From NCBI RefSeq assembly GCF_048771995.1, contig NC_133030.1:62755501-62819500 (forward strand): 64,000 nt of DNA. Direction: 5' to 3'. Positions 11,826 through 25,019 of this stretch are shown here, one piece after another. The translations under genes were made by a program, and so were the position numbers. The notes under the pieces are model-generated. The model was not told the origin of the DNA, ran no database searches, and saw nothing but the letters and a program-made list of their open reading frames with translations. The DNA comes from Taeniopygia guttata (lineage: Eukaryota > Chordata > Aves > Passeriformes > Estrildidae). Every line of letters begins with the position of its first letter. Position 1 is the stretch's first letter.

Positions 11826-12280
11826 GAATCATGGAATGATTTGGGTTGGAAGGGATCTTAAAGATCATCCAGTTCCACCCCCTGCCATGGCAGGGACACC
11901 TTCCACTATCCCAGGTGGTTCCAAGCCCTGTCCAACCTGGTCTTGGACATTCCAGGAATGGGGCAGCCACAGCTGCTCTGGGCAACCTGTGCCAGGGCCT
12001 GCCCACCTTCACAGCCAGAATTCTTTCCCAATATCCACCTAATGCTCTATCAGTTTACATCCATTCCTCCTTGTCCTGTCCCTCCATCCCTTGTCCCCAG
12101 TCCCTCTCCAGCTCTCCTGGAGCCCATTCAGGCCCTGCAAGGGGCTCTGAGCTCTGCCTGGAGCTTCTCCAGGTGAACATTCCAGAGGGTCCCAGAGGGA
12201 CACCAGCCCTTGGAGCATTTCTGTGACTCCTCTGGACTCACTCCAGCAGCTCCACATCCTCCTTGTGCTGAGCCTCTTTG
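11826..12280 (-). mobile_element. CR1 fragment, 455 bp
   Basis: One of the longest CR1 copies here. It runs from the AATCATGGAATGATTTGGG tail through the CTTGTCCTGTCCCTCCATCC block to the CCAGCAGCTCCACATCCTCC region. No reverse transcriptase frame. Confidence 0.88.
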
Positions 12281-13654
12281 TCTTCCTCCTACACAACAGG
12301 AAAAATCCTGAGTGTTTTGCCATTGGGAAGCTTGCCTTTAAACAATCCATCTAACCCCAGGAAAGCTCAGCACTCTCCCAGGAAGCTGCAGTTCCCTGCC
12401 AGCAGTGAGGCAGCAGAGCTGGCATTGCCTTCAGCCTGCAGCAGCTCAGAGTGATGGGAGGGAGCCTGTCCTGGGTAAAGGGAAACTGATTCTGGAGAAC
12501 TGGGCATCAAAATGTTCAAAATGCTCAAAAACTGGGAGGTCTGGCTGCAGGCACAAAGCATTTCCTGGATCCTTCATGTTTGTGACACTGACACTGGGCA
12601 AAGATGCCACCTGAGTTCCATGGAGTCGATCATCCACAAAAATCTGGCACTTTTCCTTGCAAGGAGGAGACCTCAGAAACAATTGGGAAGGGTTTCCAAC
12701 TTCCTGAGCTCCTGAAATGGTGCTTGGAGCAAATGATGTCACCAGTGAGAAGCTCTGGCAGCTGTTCTGGGAGGCAGCTCCTGCTGGAGCTCTGGGAGCC
12801 CTGGAAGCTTTCCAGGCATGGTCCAGCATTCCTGACCATGGTCTTGGCACCAGAGAGGAGAGTGACCTCAGCACCCATCCTGCTGCCAGGAGCTGTCCCC
12901 AGCACAGGGAAATCAGGGTGTGCTGAAAGCTCTGGGTGACCTGAGGAAGCAGGATGAGCTCAGGGATGCTGATTTCAAGGTCGTGCACACAGGTTCACAA
13001 ACAAGGACTTCTCCTGCCAGCCAAGAGCTCATCCCTTCAAAATTATGGAGGAGGAGGAGGAGGAGGAGGGTGTATTGGGGTGAATTATGAGCTGCCAATG
13101 TCTTGGATTCATGAAAAGGCAGCTCCAAGCTCTGGCTGCATCTGCTGAGGTGTTCCCAGGGGGCACAGGGAGAGCGTTCCAGCACCATGGCTTCTACAGG
13201 AACAGCAGAGACCCACATGTGGGACCTCCAGGCACAAGAGGAAACACATTCCCAGAGCCTGAAAAAGGTTTCCCAGCAGAAGATTTAGTTGCATCAGACA
13301 CCTGAGGCCTCTCCAGCAGCATGGAAGCACCTCTGGAAAGGTTCTGTTCCTTCTCTCTGAGGAGCTCTGAGCCCTTGTCCACTCTCTGATTTATCTCCTC
13401 AAGGTGTTCTGGGCATGGGATGAATAAAGACACTGCAGAGTTGTTGTCTTGGTTCATTTCTCTCTTTTATTTATGAGCTCTAGCTCAGCTCAGATATTTA
13501 TTACAATTCACCAAGAGGATCCAACAGCACTTACAGAGTCTAAATGACTTTCATTTATCTCAGCCCAGCGGTGGCTTCCACACTCTCCAGGACAGAGGCT
13601 GGTTACAACAGGAGATGCACCAACAGCAGGGGATGGAGCTGCTTCTGAAGCAGG
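12281..13654. other. Intergenic, short GGA repeat only
   Basis: A (GGA)n run lies at about 13046-13069. Several overlapping open frames of 60-180 residues have no family motif. Confidence 0.55.
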
Positions 13655-13835
13655 AAAATCCAGGAAAATTTTCATCATGGAAAGGGTGGTCAAGCATTAC
13701 AAGGAACTTCCCAGGGTAGTTTGGAGTGAATGGAGGTGGCAAAGTGCTCTGGGCTGGGGACAAGGTGGGGACCAAGGTTGGACTCGATGATCCCAAAGAT
13801 CTTTTCCAACCTCACTGATTCCATAACTGTGTGAA
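13655..13835 (+). mobile_element. CR1 end, GATCTTTTCCAACCT subtype
   Basis: A CR1 variant recognised by GGTTGGACTCGATGATCCCA and AAGATCTTTTCCAACCTCA before the 3' tail. Confidence 0.8.
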
Positions 13836-14687
13836 GGTGAAGCTCCCAGCGAGAACCACATGAGAAAAGCAGGAGGCAGCTGAGAACAAGAGAATTTCTC
13901 CACCCTTTAACTGATCACAGCCACGTCAGACAAGTGAATGCTGAAGCTGATCAAGTAATTATTGCAGGTCCAGAGCTCTCAGGGCAGTGACAAGTGTGGC
14001 AGTTGTAAATAAAGCACAGCCAGAGTGTGAGCAGTACTCGCTGAGGGCTCCAGCTGCAGTGCCAAGAAAACAGCTCAATGTTTATGACCAAAGGTGCTTC
14101 CAAAAGCACTGGCTGTGCTCCTCTTTCTGCCCATTTCCATGATCAGCAGGATCACTCCAGCAGAAACGGCAACCCGAGACCTGCCAGCATGAAAAATGGC
14201 CACAGGAAACAAGAGGCAAACAAGGAATGATGGTTTTATTTTGGAAAAGGCAGCTCAAAGAGGGAGAACAGGGGAAAAAAATGAGCAGCTCTGAGTAGAG
14301 ACACCAACAGGGAGCAAATGAGGAATGTTCAGCAGAGTCCGGGGGAAGCCACGGTCAATACGGAGCCAGCAGGAGCCTGAGGAAGCAGAAAGGGAAGAAC
14401 AAAGCACACTAGAGGGGAAAAGGGAAACGCCCAGAAAATCCTTTTCTCCTTCTCACTTGTCAGGCTGAGAAACGGTGGTGCCTTCCTTGGGCATCTGGGC
14501 TTTTGGGCTTCCCCCCTGCCTGAATATCAGGGTGGGAGCTTGGAATTGCACCTGCTCCCTGAATCCCAGGACCTGCATGGACCCACTGGAGAGGGAAGGA
14601 GCCCCTCAGTGTGTCCTGTCAACTGGGGACTCACAGCCCTGGGTGACCCCGGTATTTTTGCCATCCCCCACCACGGAAACGGGTGCT
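13836..14687. other. Intergenic, no feature found
   Basis: No repeat family or gene recognised. Confidence 0.5.
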
Positions 14688-15080
14688 ATGGGCAGGGACA
14701 CTTTCCACTATCCCAGGTAGCTCCAAACCCCATCCAGCCTTGCTTGGAACACTTCCAGGGATCCAGGGGCAACCACAGCTTCTTTGGGCATCTGTGCAGG
14801 GCCTCACCACCCTCACAGGGAAGAATTTCTCCTTAATACCTGCTCTAAATCTTCTCTCTTTTAGCTTCAATCCATTCCCTGCGTCCTGTCGCTCCATCCC
14901 TTGTCCCCAGTCCCTCTCCAGCTCTCCTTGGAGCCCTTTTAAGCTCTGCAAGGGGCTCTGAGCTCTCCCTGGAGCCTTCTCCTCTCCAGGTGACCATCCC
15001 CAGCTCTCCCAGCTTGGCTCCAGCCCTTGGAGCATCTCCATGGCCTCCTCTGGACTCTCTCCAAGAGCTGGACACAGCCC
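14688..15080 (-). mobile_element. CR1 fragment, 390 bp
   Basis: Reverse CR1 lacking its last 50 bases. It keeps the ATCCCTTGTCCCCAGTCCCT and CCTGGAGCCTTCTCCTCTCC blocks. It lies about 400 bp before the TRIM9 promoter array. Confidence 0.87.
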
Positions 15081-15478
15081 AAAGCCATCACAGGGGGCAC
15101 AGAGCATCTGCACCAGCAGGCAGCCCCAAACCTGTGCACAGAGAGAGGGAAATAGGAGACAAGCCAGAGACATTCCAAACAATCCCATTTTTCCATTGGC
15201 TGAGCAGGACCCGCTGTGCCGCTCCGTTGCCAGGAGAGTTTAAGACCTCAGCCGACCTTCAGAGCGAGCAGGGCAGAGAAGCAAAGCCACGGGAGCCCCT
15301 CGGGACCCTTGTCCCCGCTCTCCAGTGGCGGAGCGTGTCCCCACGGGGGCGTCCCAGGCTCAGGGACCGCGTCCCGCTCCCCACGCAGGGATCACCGCAG
15401 CATCATCGCTCCGCTGCGGGGCACGGGGAGCCGCAGCTCCGCCGAGCTCCATAATTACAATTACACCCTCAGGATCGC

Positions 15479-16227
15479 TCTATCCCGGTTCTCTCCCGGC
15501 TCTATCCCGGTTCTATCCCGGCTCTGTCCCCGCTCTGTCCCGGCTCTGTTCCGGTTCTATCCCGGTTCTATCCCGGCTCTGTCCCGGCTCTCTCCCCACT
15601 CTGTCCCGGCTCTATCCCGGTTCTATCCCTGCTCTGTCCCGGCCCTCTCTCCCGGTTCTCTACCCGCTCTGTCCCGGCCCTCTCTCCGCTCTGTCCCGGC
15701 TCTCTCCCCGCTCTGTCCTGGTTCTGTCCCGGTTCTATCCCGGCTCTATCCCGGTTCTATCCCGGCTCTGTCCCGGCTCTGTCCCGGTTCTATCCCGGTT
15801 CTATCCCGGCTCTGTCCCCGCTCTGTCCCGGTTCTATCCCGGCTCTATCCCGGTTCTATCCCGGTTCTCTCCCCGCTCTCTCCCCGCTCTATCCCGGTTC
15901 TCTCCCCGCTCTATCCCGGTTCTATCCCGGTTCTGTCCCGGTTCTCTCCCCGCTCTCTCCCCGCTCTATCCCGGTTCTCTCCCCGCTCTATCCCGGTTCT
16001 ATCCCGGTTCTGTCCCGGTTCTGTCCCGCTCTCTCCCCGCTCTATCCCGGTTCTCTCCCCGCTCTATCCCGGCTCTATCCCGGTTCTCTCCCCGCTCTAT
16101 CCCGGTTCTATCCCGGTTCTCTCCCCACTCTGTCCCGGCTCTCTCCCGGTTCTGTCCCGGTTCTATCCCGGTTCTCTCCCGGTTCTATCCCGGTTCTGTC
16201 CCGTTTCTCTCCCCGCTCTCTCCCCGC
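15479..16227 (+). repeat. 11-bp GC-rich minisatellite beside the TRIM9 promoter
   Basis: About 68 tandem copies of an 11-bp unit with consensus TCTRTCCCSGY over 749 bp, ending 277 bp before the TRIM9 start codon. Units differ mainly at A/G position 4, at C/G position 9, and at the last base. Because 11 is not a multiple of three, 33-nt blocks encode an 11-residue repeat in every open frame, which makes long false reading frames (358 and 365 residues). The opposite strand carries a GGG run every 11 nt. Confidence 0.95.
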
Positions 16228-17464
<1,237 letters not shown>

Positions 17465-17644
17465 TGATGCCCCCCAAATCCAGCCCGGCTCCCCCGGGGG
17501 TGGCTCGGGGACATCTGCCGGGGAGAGAGCCGGGGAAGCAACAGGGAGCGATGGTTTGGGGAGGAGGAGGAGGAGGGAGGCGTGAAATCCGCCGTGGGAG
17601 CGGAGAGCTGCGGGGTGCCACCTCCTGCCGCACTCGGAGTCACC

Positions 17645-17688
17645 GGGAGGAGGAGGAGGAGGAGGAGGAGGAGGAGGAGGAGGAGGGG
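17645..17688 (+). repeat. (GGA)n microsatellite
   Basis: About 14 GGA units in the CpG-rich start of TRIM9 intron 1. Confidence 0.95.
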
Positions 17689-17787
17689 TGGCAGCAGGCA
17701 GCCGGGAGCCTGTCCCTGAATACTGATCAGCTCCGCTCGCTCCGTGCTGGAGGAGAGGGTCCCGGCGCTTGCGATGGGATGTGGCCA

Positions 17788-17788
17788 C

Positions 17789-17834
<46 letters not shown>

Positions 17835-17835
17835 T
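17788..17835 (+). repeat. (CAT)n microsatellite
   Basis: About 16 uninterrupted CAT units, likely polymorphic. It creates poly-His and poly-Met/Asp false frames. Confidence 0.95.
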
Positions 17836-18607
17836 TCTTCAGCTCCATCCATCCCTCTGCCTCCCGCCCTCCCTTCTCGCACCAGCGCCCGAGGGAATTG
17901 GGGCAGAAGTGAGCAGGACACGGGTGGACAGGGCACAAGGGGATGGGCGTCATTCCTTGGATGAACATCGCCATAATTGGCCCCCACTCCAACAAATTGG
18001 GGCAGGTGGGGAGGGGGGGACCTGTGACAAGGAGCTGGGGGGAGGATGTGACCTCCCGGTGGAAGGGACTGGATTGCTGGATTGCTTTCCAAGAATATTT
18101 CGGGATGCTCTGGCAGGTTATGTGGCAGCATGTGGTCCGTGAAGGATGCAGATCTCTGGGCTGGAGCTCTGCACCCCGAATTGGGTCAGTGGGTGCATGC
18201 AGGGACAAGCTGTCACTTGTCACAGTGCCCCAAAAAGGGGGGTAACCACGTAATGCTGTGGGGAGAAGGTTTGGTGGTGCTTGTTGGAAGGGGCTTTTCC
18301 TGACCCCCTTTTGCTGGGAGCAGGAACAGCTCCTCTCTGGATTTTCAGAGCTCTTGGAGAGATGTGCCAGGGCAGTTTGGTGCCCTTGTTCTTATCCATG
18401 GGGTGCAATCCCTGATCCCAGAGCTGCTGGCAGCCAGCAGGAGCACCCAGCTGGGGTGGGATGCCCAGGACCAGGGTGGCACGGGTGGCTGGGGAGCTGC
18501 TCACAGGAGCAGGGGATGGAGCCAGGCTCTTGTGGTGCTCAGCAGGAGGGGGAGAAGCACCAGGCAGAGTTTGGAACGCAGGGAATTCCACCTGAACGTG
18601 GGGGAAA

Positions 18608-18716
18608 ACTTGGCTGTCAGGTCAGCTTGGAGCAGCCTTGTCTGCTGGGAGATGTCTGCCCATGGCAGTGGGGTTGGAATAAGATGAGCTTTAGCTTTTC
18701 CTTCCAAATCCCTTTT
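18608..18716 (+). mobile_element. CR1 3' end, decayed
   Basis: Diverged CR1 end, with CAGCTTGGAGCAGCCTTGTC and CCCATGGCAGTGGGGTTGG. Confidence 0.6.
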
Positions 18717-19967
18717 CCCAGGGGAGAGCTTTAGCCAAGTGCTGTTTCATTGAGGATAATGTAACATTATTTCCAATGATGATTTTGGACAGTGAAGCCT
18801 CGCCTGCCTTGAGAGATCTGTGTTTCTGCAGGGGTTCACTGGTATTACCTGGTGTTAGTTTGCTTTTTAGGGAGAGGAAGAGTCTGTGGGGTTAAATGTG
18901 GTGTTAAGGAGTAATTGAAGGAGGGATTTCAGGGCTAGGACTTAGATTGCTCCTTGAGATGCCATCCAACAAAATCAGGGGAAGAGGTTATTTACCTTGA
19001 TTTTTGTTACACACAAAAAAAACAAACAAAAAAAAACAACCTAAAGCCAAACAAACAAAACCCACAAAAACCAGAAAAACAAAAAACCCAAAACAAATAA
19101 AAAACCAGCACCATCAAAACCAATACCCACAACAACTTCCAAGCTTGATCCTGGTTGGGATTGGGCATTAGGAACAAAACCACCTGTGGTTTGGAGGGGT
19201 GATCCTCTTGCAAAAGTGTCTGGTGGTGTCATTTTGTGAGACACAGGCCCTTGGCAGTGGGACAGGTTTGCTGAAGGGGTGACTGTCCCTTCTGGCCTGA
19301 TCTTTTCTCTGTGATGAGCAGTGTAATGATGCCTGGATATTCTTTGGGATGCTCTTCCCTTCTGGTCCAGGGAGGCTGTGATTGTCCCCAGAGCTGTCCC
19401 CAGAGTGCTGGATGAGCTGTGGCTCCTGAGCTCAGCAGCGTTCACGCCCCAGTGGGTGATTGCCAGAGCCAGGGCAATCAATCCCTGAACCAAATCCAAA
19501 GGACTTTTCCCAATTTCCAACTGCCCCAATTTCCCCTTTCCTCCGTGAAGGTTCTCCTGAAAATAATCTGTGCTGAGGCACAATCAATTGTCATTCAGGG
19601 AGCTGGGGTTTCTAAGCTGGACACAGATTGTGGCAAATCCTCTCTGTCCCTGCCTTCCTTTCAGCTGTTGGGAGCAGGGTGAATATGCAGAGAAACACGG
19701 AGGGAATTGGGTTTTTAATGTGAATTGTCCCAGTTCTGCACAGATATTGCAGCTGAGTTTTTCTCCTGACGAGCTGGAATGCTGCTTGGCATGCCAGAGC
19801 AGCAGCACAAGATGGAGCTGAATCATTTATTCCTCACACATCCAAGCCCCTCTTCTGCTGGAAATGTGTGGAGAGTGCAGGCTCAGCAGCTGGCTGGGGT
19901 GATTTTATGGATAGATGGATGCATGGATGGATGCTTGTGTGCAAATACAGACTAGGAAGGATCTCAC
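18717..19967. other. Intron 1 stretch with A-rich CAAAAA repeat
   Basis: Positions about 19012-19115 are an A-rich (CAAAA/CAAAC)n tract. The rest shows no recognised feature. Confidence 0.6.
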
Positions 19968-20046
19968 TGATGCCTTGTGAAGGCTGCCCTAGAGCAGGGG
20001 CTGGATGGAGTTACAGCATAAAGCAGGGATTTATTCAAAGGACTCA
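19968..20046 (-). mobile_element. LTR-A fragment joined to a CR1 tail
   Basis: The first 79 bases match the TGATGCCT end of LTR-A (as read on the plus strand) up to the TTTATT block. The sequence then switches abruptly to a CR1 tail at about 20043. A truncated or rearranged copy. Confidence 0.75.
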
Positions 20047-20092
20047 GTGGTCTTAAAAGTGCTTTTCCAACCTAAATGATTCCAAGATTCTG
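20043..20092 (+). mobile_element. CR1 tail fragment
   Basis: About 50 bp ending TTTTCCAACCTAAATGATTC; joined directly to the LTR-A fragment. Confidence 0.6.
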
Positions 20093-21034
20093 ATTTGGGA
20101 CCACTCTCTCCTTGAGGAGGTCAGGCAGCATGTCCAGGTCATTTTGGGGAAAAGCAGAAACAAATCTTGACTTTATTGGAAGGAAAACAATGCTCTCCAT
20201 TTTAATTTTACACAGGATTTAACTGCCTGGGATGGGATTGCCCAGGCTGATGACACAAACTGTCCTTGGATTGCAAATCCCTGCAGCAGAGCTCAGCCCT
20301 GGGAATTTCCATCCCTGTGGAATTTCCATCCCACACGGTGTGGGCTCAGCAGTGATGCTCAGCAGGCAGAGGTGACACCTGAGCCCATGAGGTGTCACCT
20401 GAGCTCAGCTCCTCCTGCCCCAGCACAGATGGAATGAGGGATGCAGGTGATTCCTATTAAGAGAAAAAAAAAAAAAAATTAAAATCACACACTAGGACTT
20501 AATTCCAGCTGGTTTGGACATCTGAGGAGAACCAGGGCTGGGTTCTGGTGTCCCCTGGCCCCTCAGTTTGTGCCCAGGGGACACCAGAGCCAGGACAGGG
20601 ATGAGCAGAGAGGATTTTTCCTTAGCTCACATGGCCAGGGCTCTGTGTTGGCTGCCAGAGGAACTTTGGAGGGGAGATTGGGACTGGGAATGTGCTGCTC
20701 TTGTGTCCATGGGAATTCCTGTACCCATAGGGGAAGTATCCAGGGAGTTGCTGTATGACCAAGACCTGTTTGCACTTGGAAAGTAAAATATTTGCTGTTT
20801 AAAGAGAAGCAGGGAGAATCCTTAATGCTTCCCAAAGCTTGGTGTGCTGGCCTTTGTGAATCCCACCACCCTTTTTCCATCTGCAGCAGCAGGATCCAAC
20901 AGCAATGCCCAGCAGCCTTCCCACCTCCTCCATTCCTCCTTGGCCAAATCCAGAGGGTGGCAAACAGCCTGAGAGGCTTTGAAGTCAGAAAAAGCCAAGA
21001 AATGCCAGGATTTGGAGCAAAAATGCTGGGAAGG
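20093..21034. other. Intron 1 stretch, no clear feature
   Basis: A short poly-A lies at about 20463-20478. A duplicated GGTGTCACCTGAGC motif lies near 20370-20405. The reverse open frame across 20563-21315 overlaps a CR1 and is not a gene. Confidence 0.5.
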
Positions 21035-21364
21035 GGCTGAGCCTGGAGCAAAGGAGGCTCAGGGGGACCTTGTGGCTCTGCACAGCTCCTGACAGGAGGG
21101 GACAGACGGGGGGGTTTGGGCTCTGCTCCAGGGAACAGGGACAGGACAAGGGGAAACCATCTCAGGTTGCTCCAGGGGAGGTTCAGGTTGGATATTTGGG
21201 AAAATTTCTTCATGGAAAGAGTAGTTAAGCATTGCAAAAAGCTTCCCAGAGGAGTGCTGGAGTTCCCATCCCTGGAGAGATTTAAAAGCTGTGTGGGTGT
21301 GGCACTTGGGGACACGGGGACTTAATGGTTTAAAAGTCTTTTCCAGCCTGCCTGATGCTGTGAT
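21035..21364 (+). mobile_element. CR1 fragment, 330 bp
   Basis: Includes GGGGCTGAGCCTGGAGCAAA, the GGACAGGACAAGGGGAAACC block and a TTTTCCAGCCTGCCTGATG 3' end. Same subtype as the copy at 46421. Confidence 0.82.
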
Positions 21365-21652
21365 TTACACCAGCCTGTGCCTGCCCAGGCTGCAGAGGTG
21401 ATCTGCCTTCTCCTGTTCATTCATTTGGATAAAAGCTTTCTGTCAGGTGGCTCTTTGCTTTGCAGTTAATGGAGTAAGGAGCAGCCCCAGATATACCCTG
21501 TTAATCAAAGGTAGTGTGGTACAGCAGATCCTCCCAAGGGTTGGTGGAGCCCAGGAGGCAGGAGGTGACCTCTGAGGCATTTGCAGATGGAAATGGGCTC
21601 AGGGTCATCTCAGAGTGAGTGTAAATCACTGTAGCTTTCATGCCATTCCAGT

Positions 21653-21877
21653 GGGAAAGTTAGATTAGGAAACAAAATTTCCCTGTGAGGGTATTGAGGC
21701 CCTGGCACAGGTGCCCAGAGAAGCTGTGGCTGCCCCTGGATCCCTGGCAGTGCCCAAGGCCAGGCTGGACAGGGCTTGGAGCTCCCTGGGATAGTGGAAG
21801 GTGTCCCTGCCCATGGCAGGGGGTGGAATGAAGTGTTTGAGGTTCCTTCCAACCCAAACCATCCTGGAATTCTGTGT
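21653..21877 (+). mobile_element. CR1 3' end
   Basis: Ends TTCCTTCCAACCCAAACCAT then CCTGGAATTCTGTG; 5' truncated. Confidence 0.87.
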
Positions 21878-22193
21878 CCAAAAATACACGGATCTGACAG
21901 AGCAGTGCTCTGTTCCACCATCTGGCTCAGGCCTCAACAAGCAGGCTGAGCTCTGGTGGGGTCCATCTTCCTCTGTAAATATCAAACCTTTTCCATTCTC
22001 TCCCATCTTTTTTCTCCTCTTTGCCATTTGATGAATGAAGGACCCCCCTGGCTGGGTTTTGCTGCATTTACTGGGGTGCAAGTCAGGAGCACCTCAGCTG
22101 AGATGGGCAAAATTAACCCAGGGACTGATTCTTGCCTCTCTTTCAAGGGAATTTCTGCAGTGTCCATACCCAGGGGTTTCCCTGTTCACCCCA

Positions 22194-22509
22194 TGTCAGA
22201 TTAAGCTTTATTTTTGACTCAGAGATGGGGTAACTGAGAGGTGTTTTAAAAACTTTTATTCTATTTTCTGTCTCGTGTGAAGGGTGAGACAATACAGATG
22301 TTATAATTTATGCAATTTTAATTAGAAGCTAACTATTTTCTAATTACAATGCATTATAAGCATTTCTTGGCTTACATTACTTGAGAATTAAAATATATAA
22401 GAAAACTTTTACCAAAAAGTAGCTAAACAAGAACAAGTTTGTATATAAATGCATATTATGGGAGCCTTCTATCAAGCTTTAAGAATTCTCTGCAAATTCA
22501 TTTCCCACA
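22194..22509 (-). mobile_element. Solo LTR, group C, internally deleted
   Basis: 316 bp, against 430-475 for its relatives. Plus-strand ends are TGTCAGATTA and TTTCCCACA. The flanks ACCCCA (22188-22193) and ACCACA (22510-22515) match in five of six bases. The loss is internal: both ends are kept. Confidence 0.78.
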
Positions 22510-22795
22510 ACCACATCCCTCGCCTGGAAAAACAGGAGAATGAGGAAGCAGAGCAAACACTGTGCCTGGTGTTAAATAAATTAATGGAGAGTGTGGAAAG
22601 GCTTTGCTGTTTATTAGCCAGGTTTCACAGGATGCTTTCCAAGAGCTGACACTGGTGCAGGGTGGATCTTTGTTGGGAAAATGTTCTCGAGAGGCTTTGA
22701 TGGTCCTTTGCATTGCTCATTCCTGCTCTTCTAAAGAATCCAGCACCCAGGAGTTCAGGCTTTTAAAGGGAAAACTTTGCACCAAAACTTTGGTG

Positions 22796-23015
22796 TCACA
22801 GAACCCCAAAATAGTTTGGGTTGGAAGGGACCTTCAGGATCATCTCATCCCACCCCTGCCATGGCAGGGACACTTCCACTGTCCCAGGCTGCTCCAAGCC
22901 CCATCCAGCCTGGCCTTGGGCACTGCCAGGGATGCTCTGGGCACCTGTGCCAGGGCCTCATCTCCCTCACAGCCAAGAATTCCTTCCCAATATCCCATCT
23001 AAATACTTTCTGTTT
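22796..23015 (-). mobile_element. CR1 3' end
   Basis: Reverse CR1 starting AATAGTTTGGGTTGGAAGGG and reaching the TTCCCAATATCCCATCTAAA block. Confidence 0.87.
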
Positions 23016-24884
23016 TCTCCTCTTGCCACAACCCTTTCCCATATGACCACAAATTCCTTTTTGCAGTCCTGCTGTGCACTTTCTAGCAATCCAGCACATA
23101 CCACTAGGAAATATTTCCCTTCTCTTTTCTGGACCTGGAAGGAATTACCAGCAGCCTTTGATTAACTCGTGTTACTCACACAAATTCATTTAGTTCAGAG
23201 TGCCTTCAAATTGCATTGCTCTTCCCAGCTGTATGCAAGAGTAATTAAAGAAAAATTTGGCTGAAACATAACAACTCTCAGAGCTGCCCTTTTGTCAGCC
23301 TTGGTCCTTGTTTTGTTTGTTCTTGGGATGAGGCATTTTACCTGTTCAATTGGCTTATAAATAAGCCAGCTCATTCCCTGTTCATTCAGCTCGTCCTGCT
23401 GGGATGAATTGGGTAAATTTCTATTTAGAGCAAGCACATGAGGCAGGGAGAGCTGGGGGGATAAATCTCTGGTGACCCTGGCTCAGGTAATGTCCTGGAA
23501 GGAGAGGCAGAGCCTGGTGTGGAATTACTGTGAGGAGTAGAAGCTCTGAGGGTGAGTTTTTCAAATTCCCAGGGACCATCCCCTTGTGGCTGGAAAGAGC
23601 AGGGATGGTTTGGGGTCTGGGACCACCACTGAGGCTCCTGCCATAAATAGGAAATGTGCTAAACTCTTCAACAGGGAGACAAATAAATAGAAATGAAGCC
23701 CAACCCTCCCCCATTCCAGTGACACCTCCCTGATTAATGCAGAGCTGAGAACAGCAGGTCAGAGAATTCACCTTGCCTCTATTGAAAGGAAAATTTTGTT
23801 TGCAGTCTGAACCAACTCATATTTTTGCCTTCAGAGCTGAATTCAGCTTTGAGCACAGCCTGACCTGGAGCTGGCTGGAAAAGCTCAGCAGAGGCTCTGA
23901 TCAGGGCAGAATTTCTGGGTAGAAAGAACAAGACCCAAGTTCATTTCCAAATTTTCAGCTGGAAATTTTCTTGAGCAGCAGAGGGGGTGACTGTGGGGGT
24001 GATGCCAACCTCAAACACCGTATGCACAGCATGGATTGAGGCTTGGGCCATGTTTTTGTATTTAATTAGCCATTAAATTCCCTGTGTCACAGAAATAGAG
24101 GGCTGTTAATAGGAGCCCACTCAGCTCTGCAGCAGCAGAAATTGCCCTGGGAGGGATCTGGCAGTTGAGGGATTTCCCATCAGTGTTAATTACCCTTTCC
24201 CCTTTACTAACCTGATAGGAGTTGATGGGTTTAGGGGAAAAAAAAGCTGAGAATTGGATGTTAATAAGGCATGCATGGATGGTGCCTGGAGTGCTGAGGG
24301 CTGGAGGCAGAGTTGCCATTCCCGAGGGAGGAACTCGGATCCACAGCTGGGATGGGCAAAGGGAGCAGCTGCAGCAGCCACTGGAGTGGAAGATCACATT
24401 TGTGACTTCCAAAGCCTCCTGAAAATCCCACATCTCCTGTGGAGATGCCAGCCTGGCTGCCCACACTGGGGCTGCTGATTTGTGCAGCCAAAATACGTGG
24501 GAAATATCAGTTAAATTATTTGCACCAACCACGAAAATTTGGAGCATCTTTCAACCAGTGATCCTTTTTTTTTGTTTGTTTTTGGGTTTTTTTGGGGCTT
24601 TTGCACTAAATTGTAGGTTTTTTTCCCTTGTTCCCTTCTTGTTGCTGTTCCCTGTGGCAGGATTGGGGGATGTGTGAATTAATGATGGGTTATGGCCTCG
24701 CCTTCAGCTCGAGGGTGCCTCCATGGCATAACTCCTCACAGCCTGTGCTTGGAGCTGCTTTCCACCTGCAGCTCTGGGGGTTTTCTCTGGTGCTGTTTTC
24801 CCAGTGTCCCTTCAGTCAAGATGTGTTAATTCACTGCTTCTGTTCACTTCACCATTTTTCTTCTCCCTGCTTCCTTCCCTTGGA
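23016..24884. other. Intron 1 stretch, no feature found
   Basis: A T-rich patch lies at about 24565-24625. No repeat family or exon recognised. Confidence 0.5.
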
Positions 24885-25019
24885 AGTGTTCCAGGCCAGC
24901 TTGGACAGGGCTTGGAGCAGCCTGGTCTAGGGGAATGTGTCCTTGCCCATGGCAGGAGGTGGAACAAGATGGGATTTCAGGTCCCTTCCAACCCAAACAC
25001 TCCTGGGATTCTGTGATTC
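24885..25019 (+). mobile_element. CR1 3' end
   Basis: Ends GGTCCCTTCCAACCCAAACA then CCTGGGATTCTGTGATTC. Confidence 0.85.

Noticed and set aside
13046..13072. CRISPR-like or regular-spacer array signals
   Set aside because: Only simple GGA repeats. The genome is eukaryotic and there are no spaced direct repeats with unique spacers.
20563..21315. 250-residue reverse frame
   Set aside because: Overlaps an antisense CR1 and has no family features.
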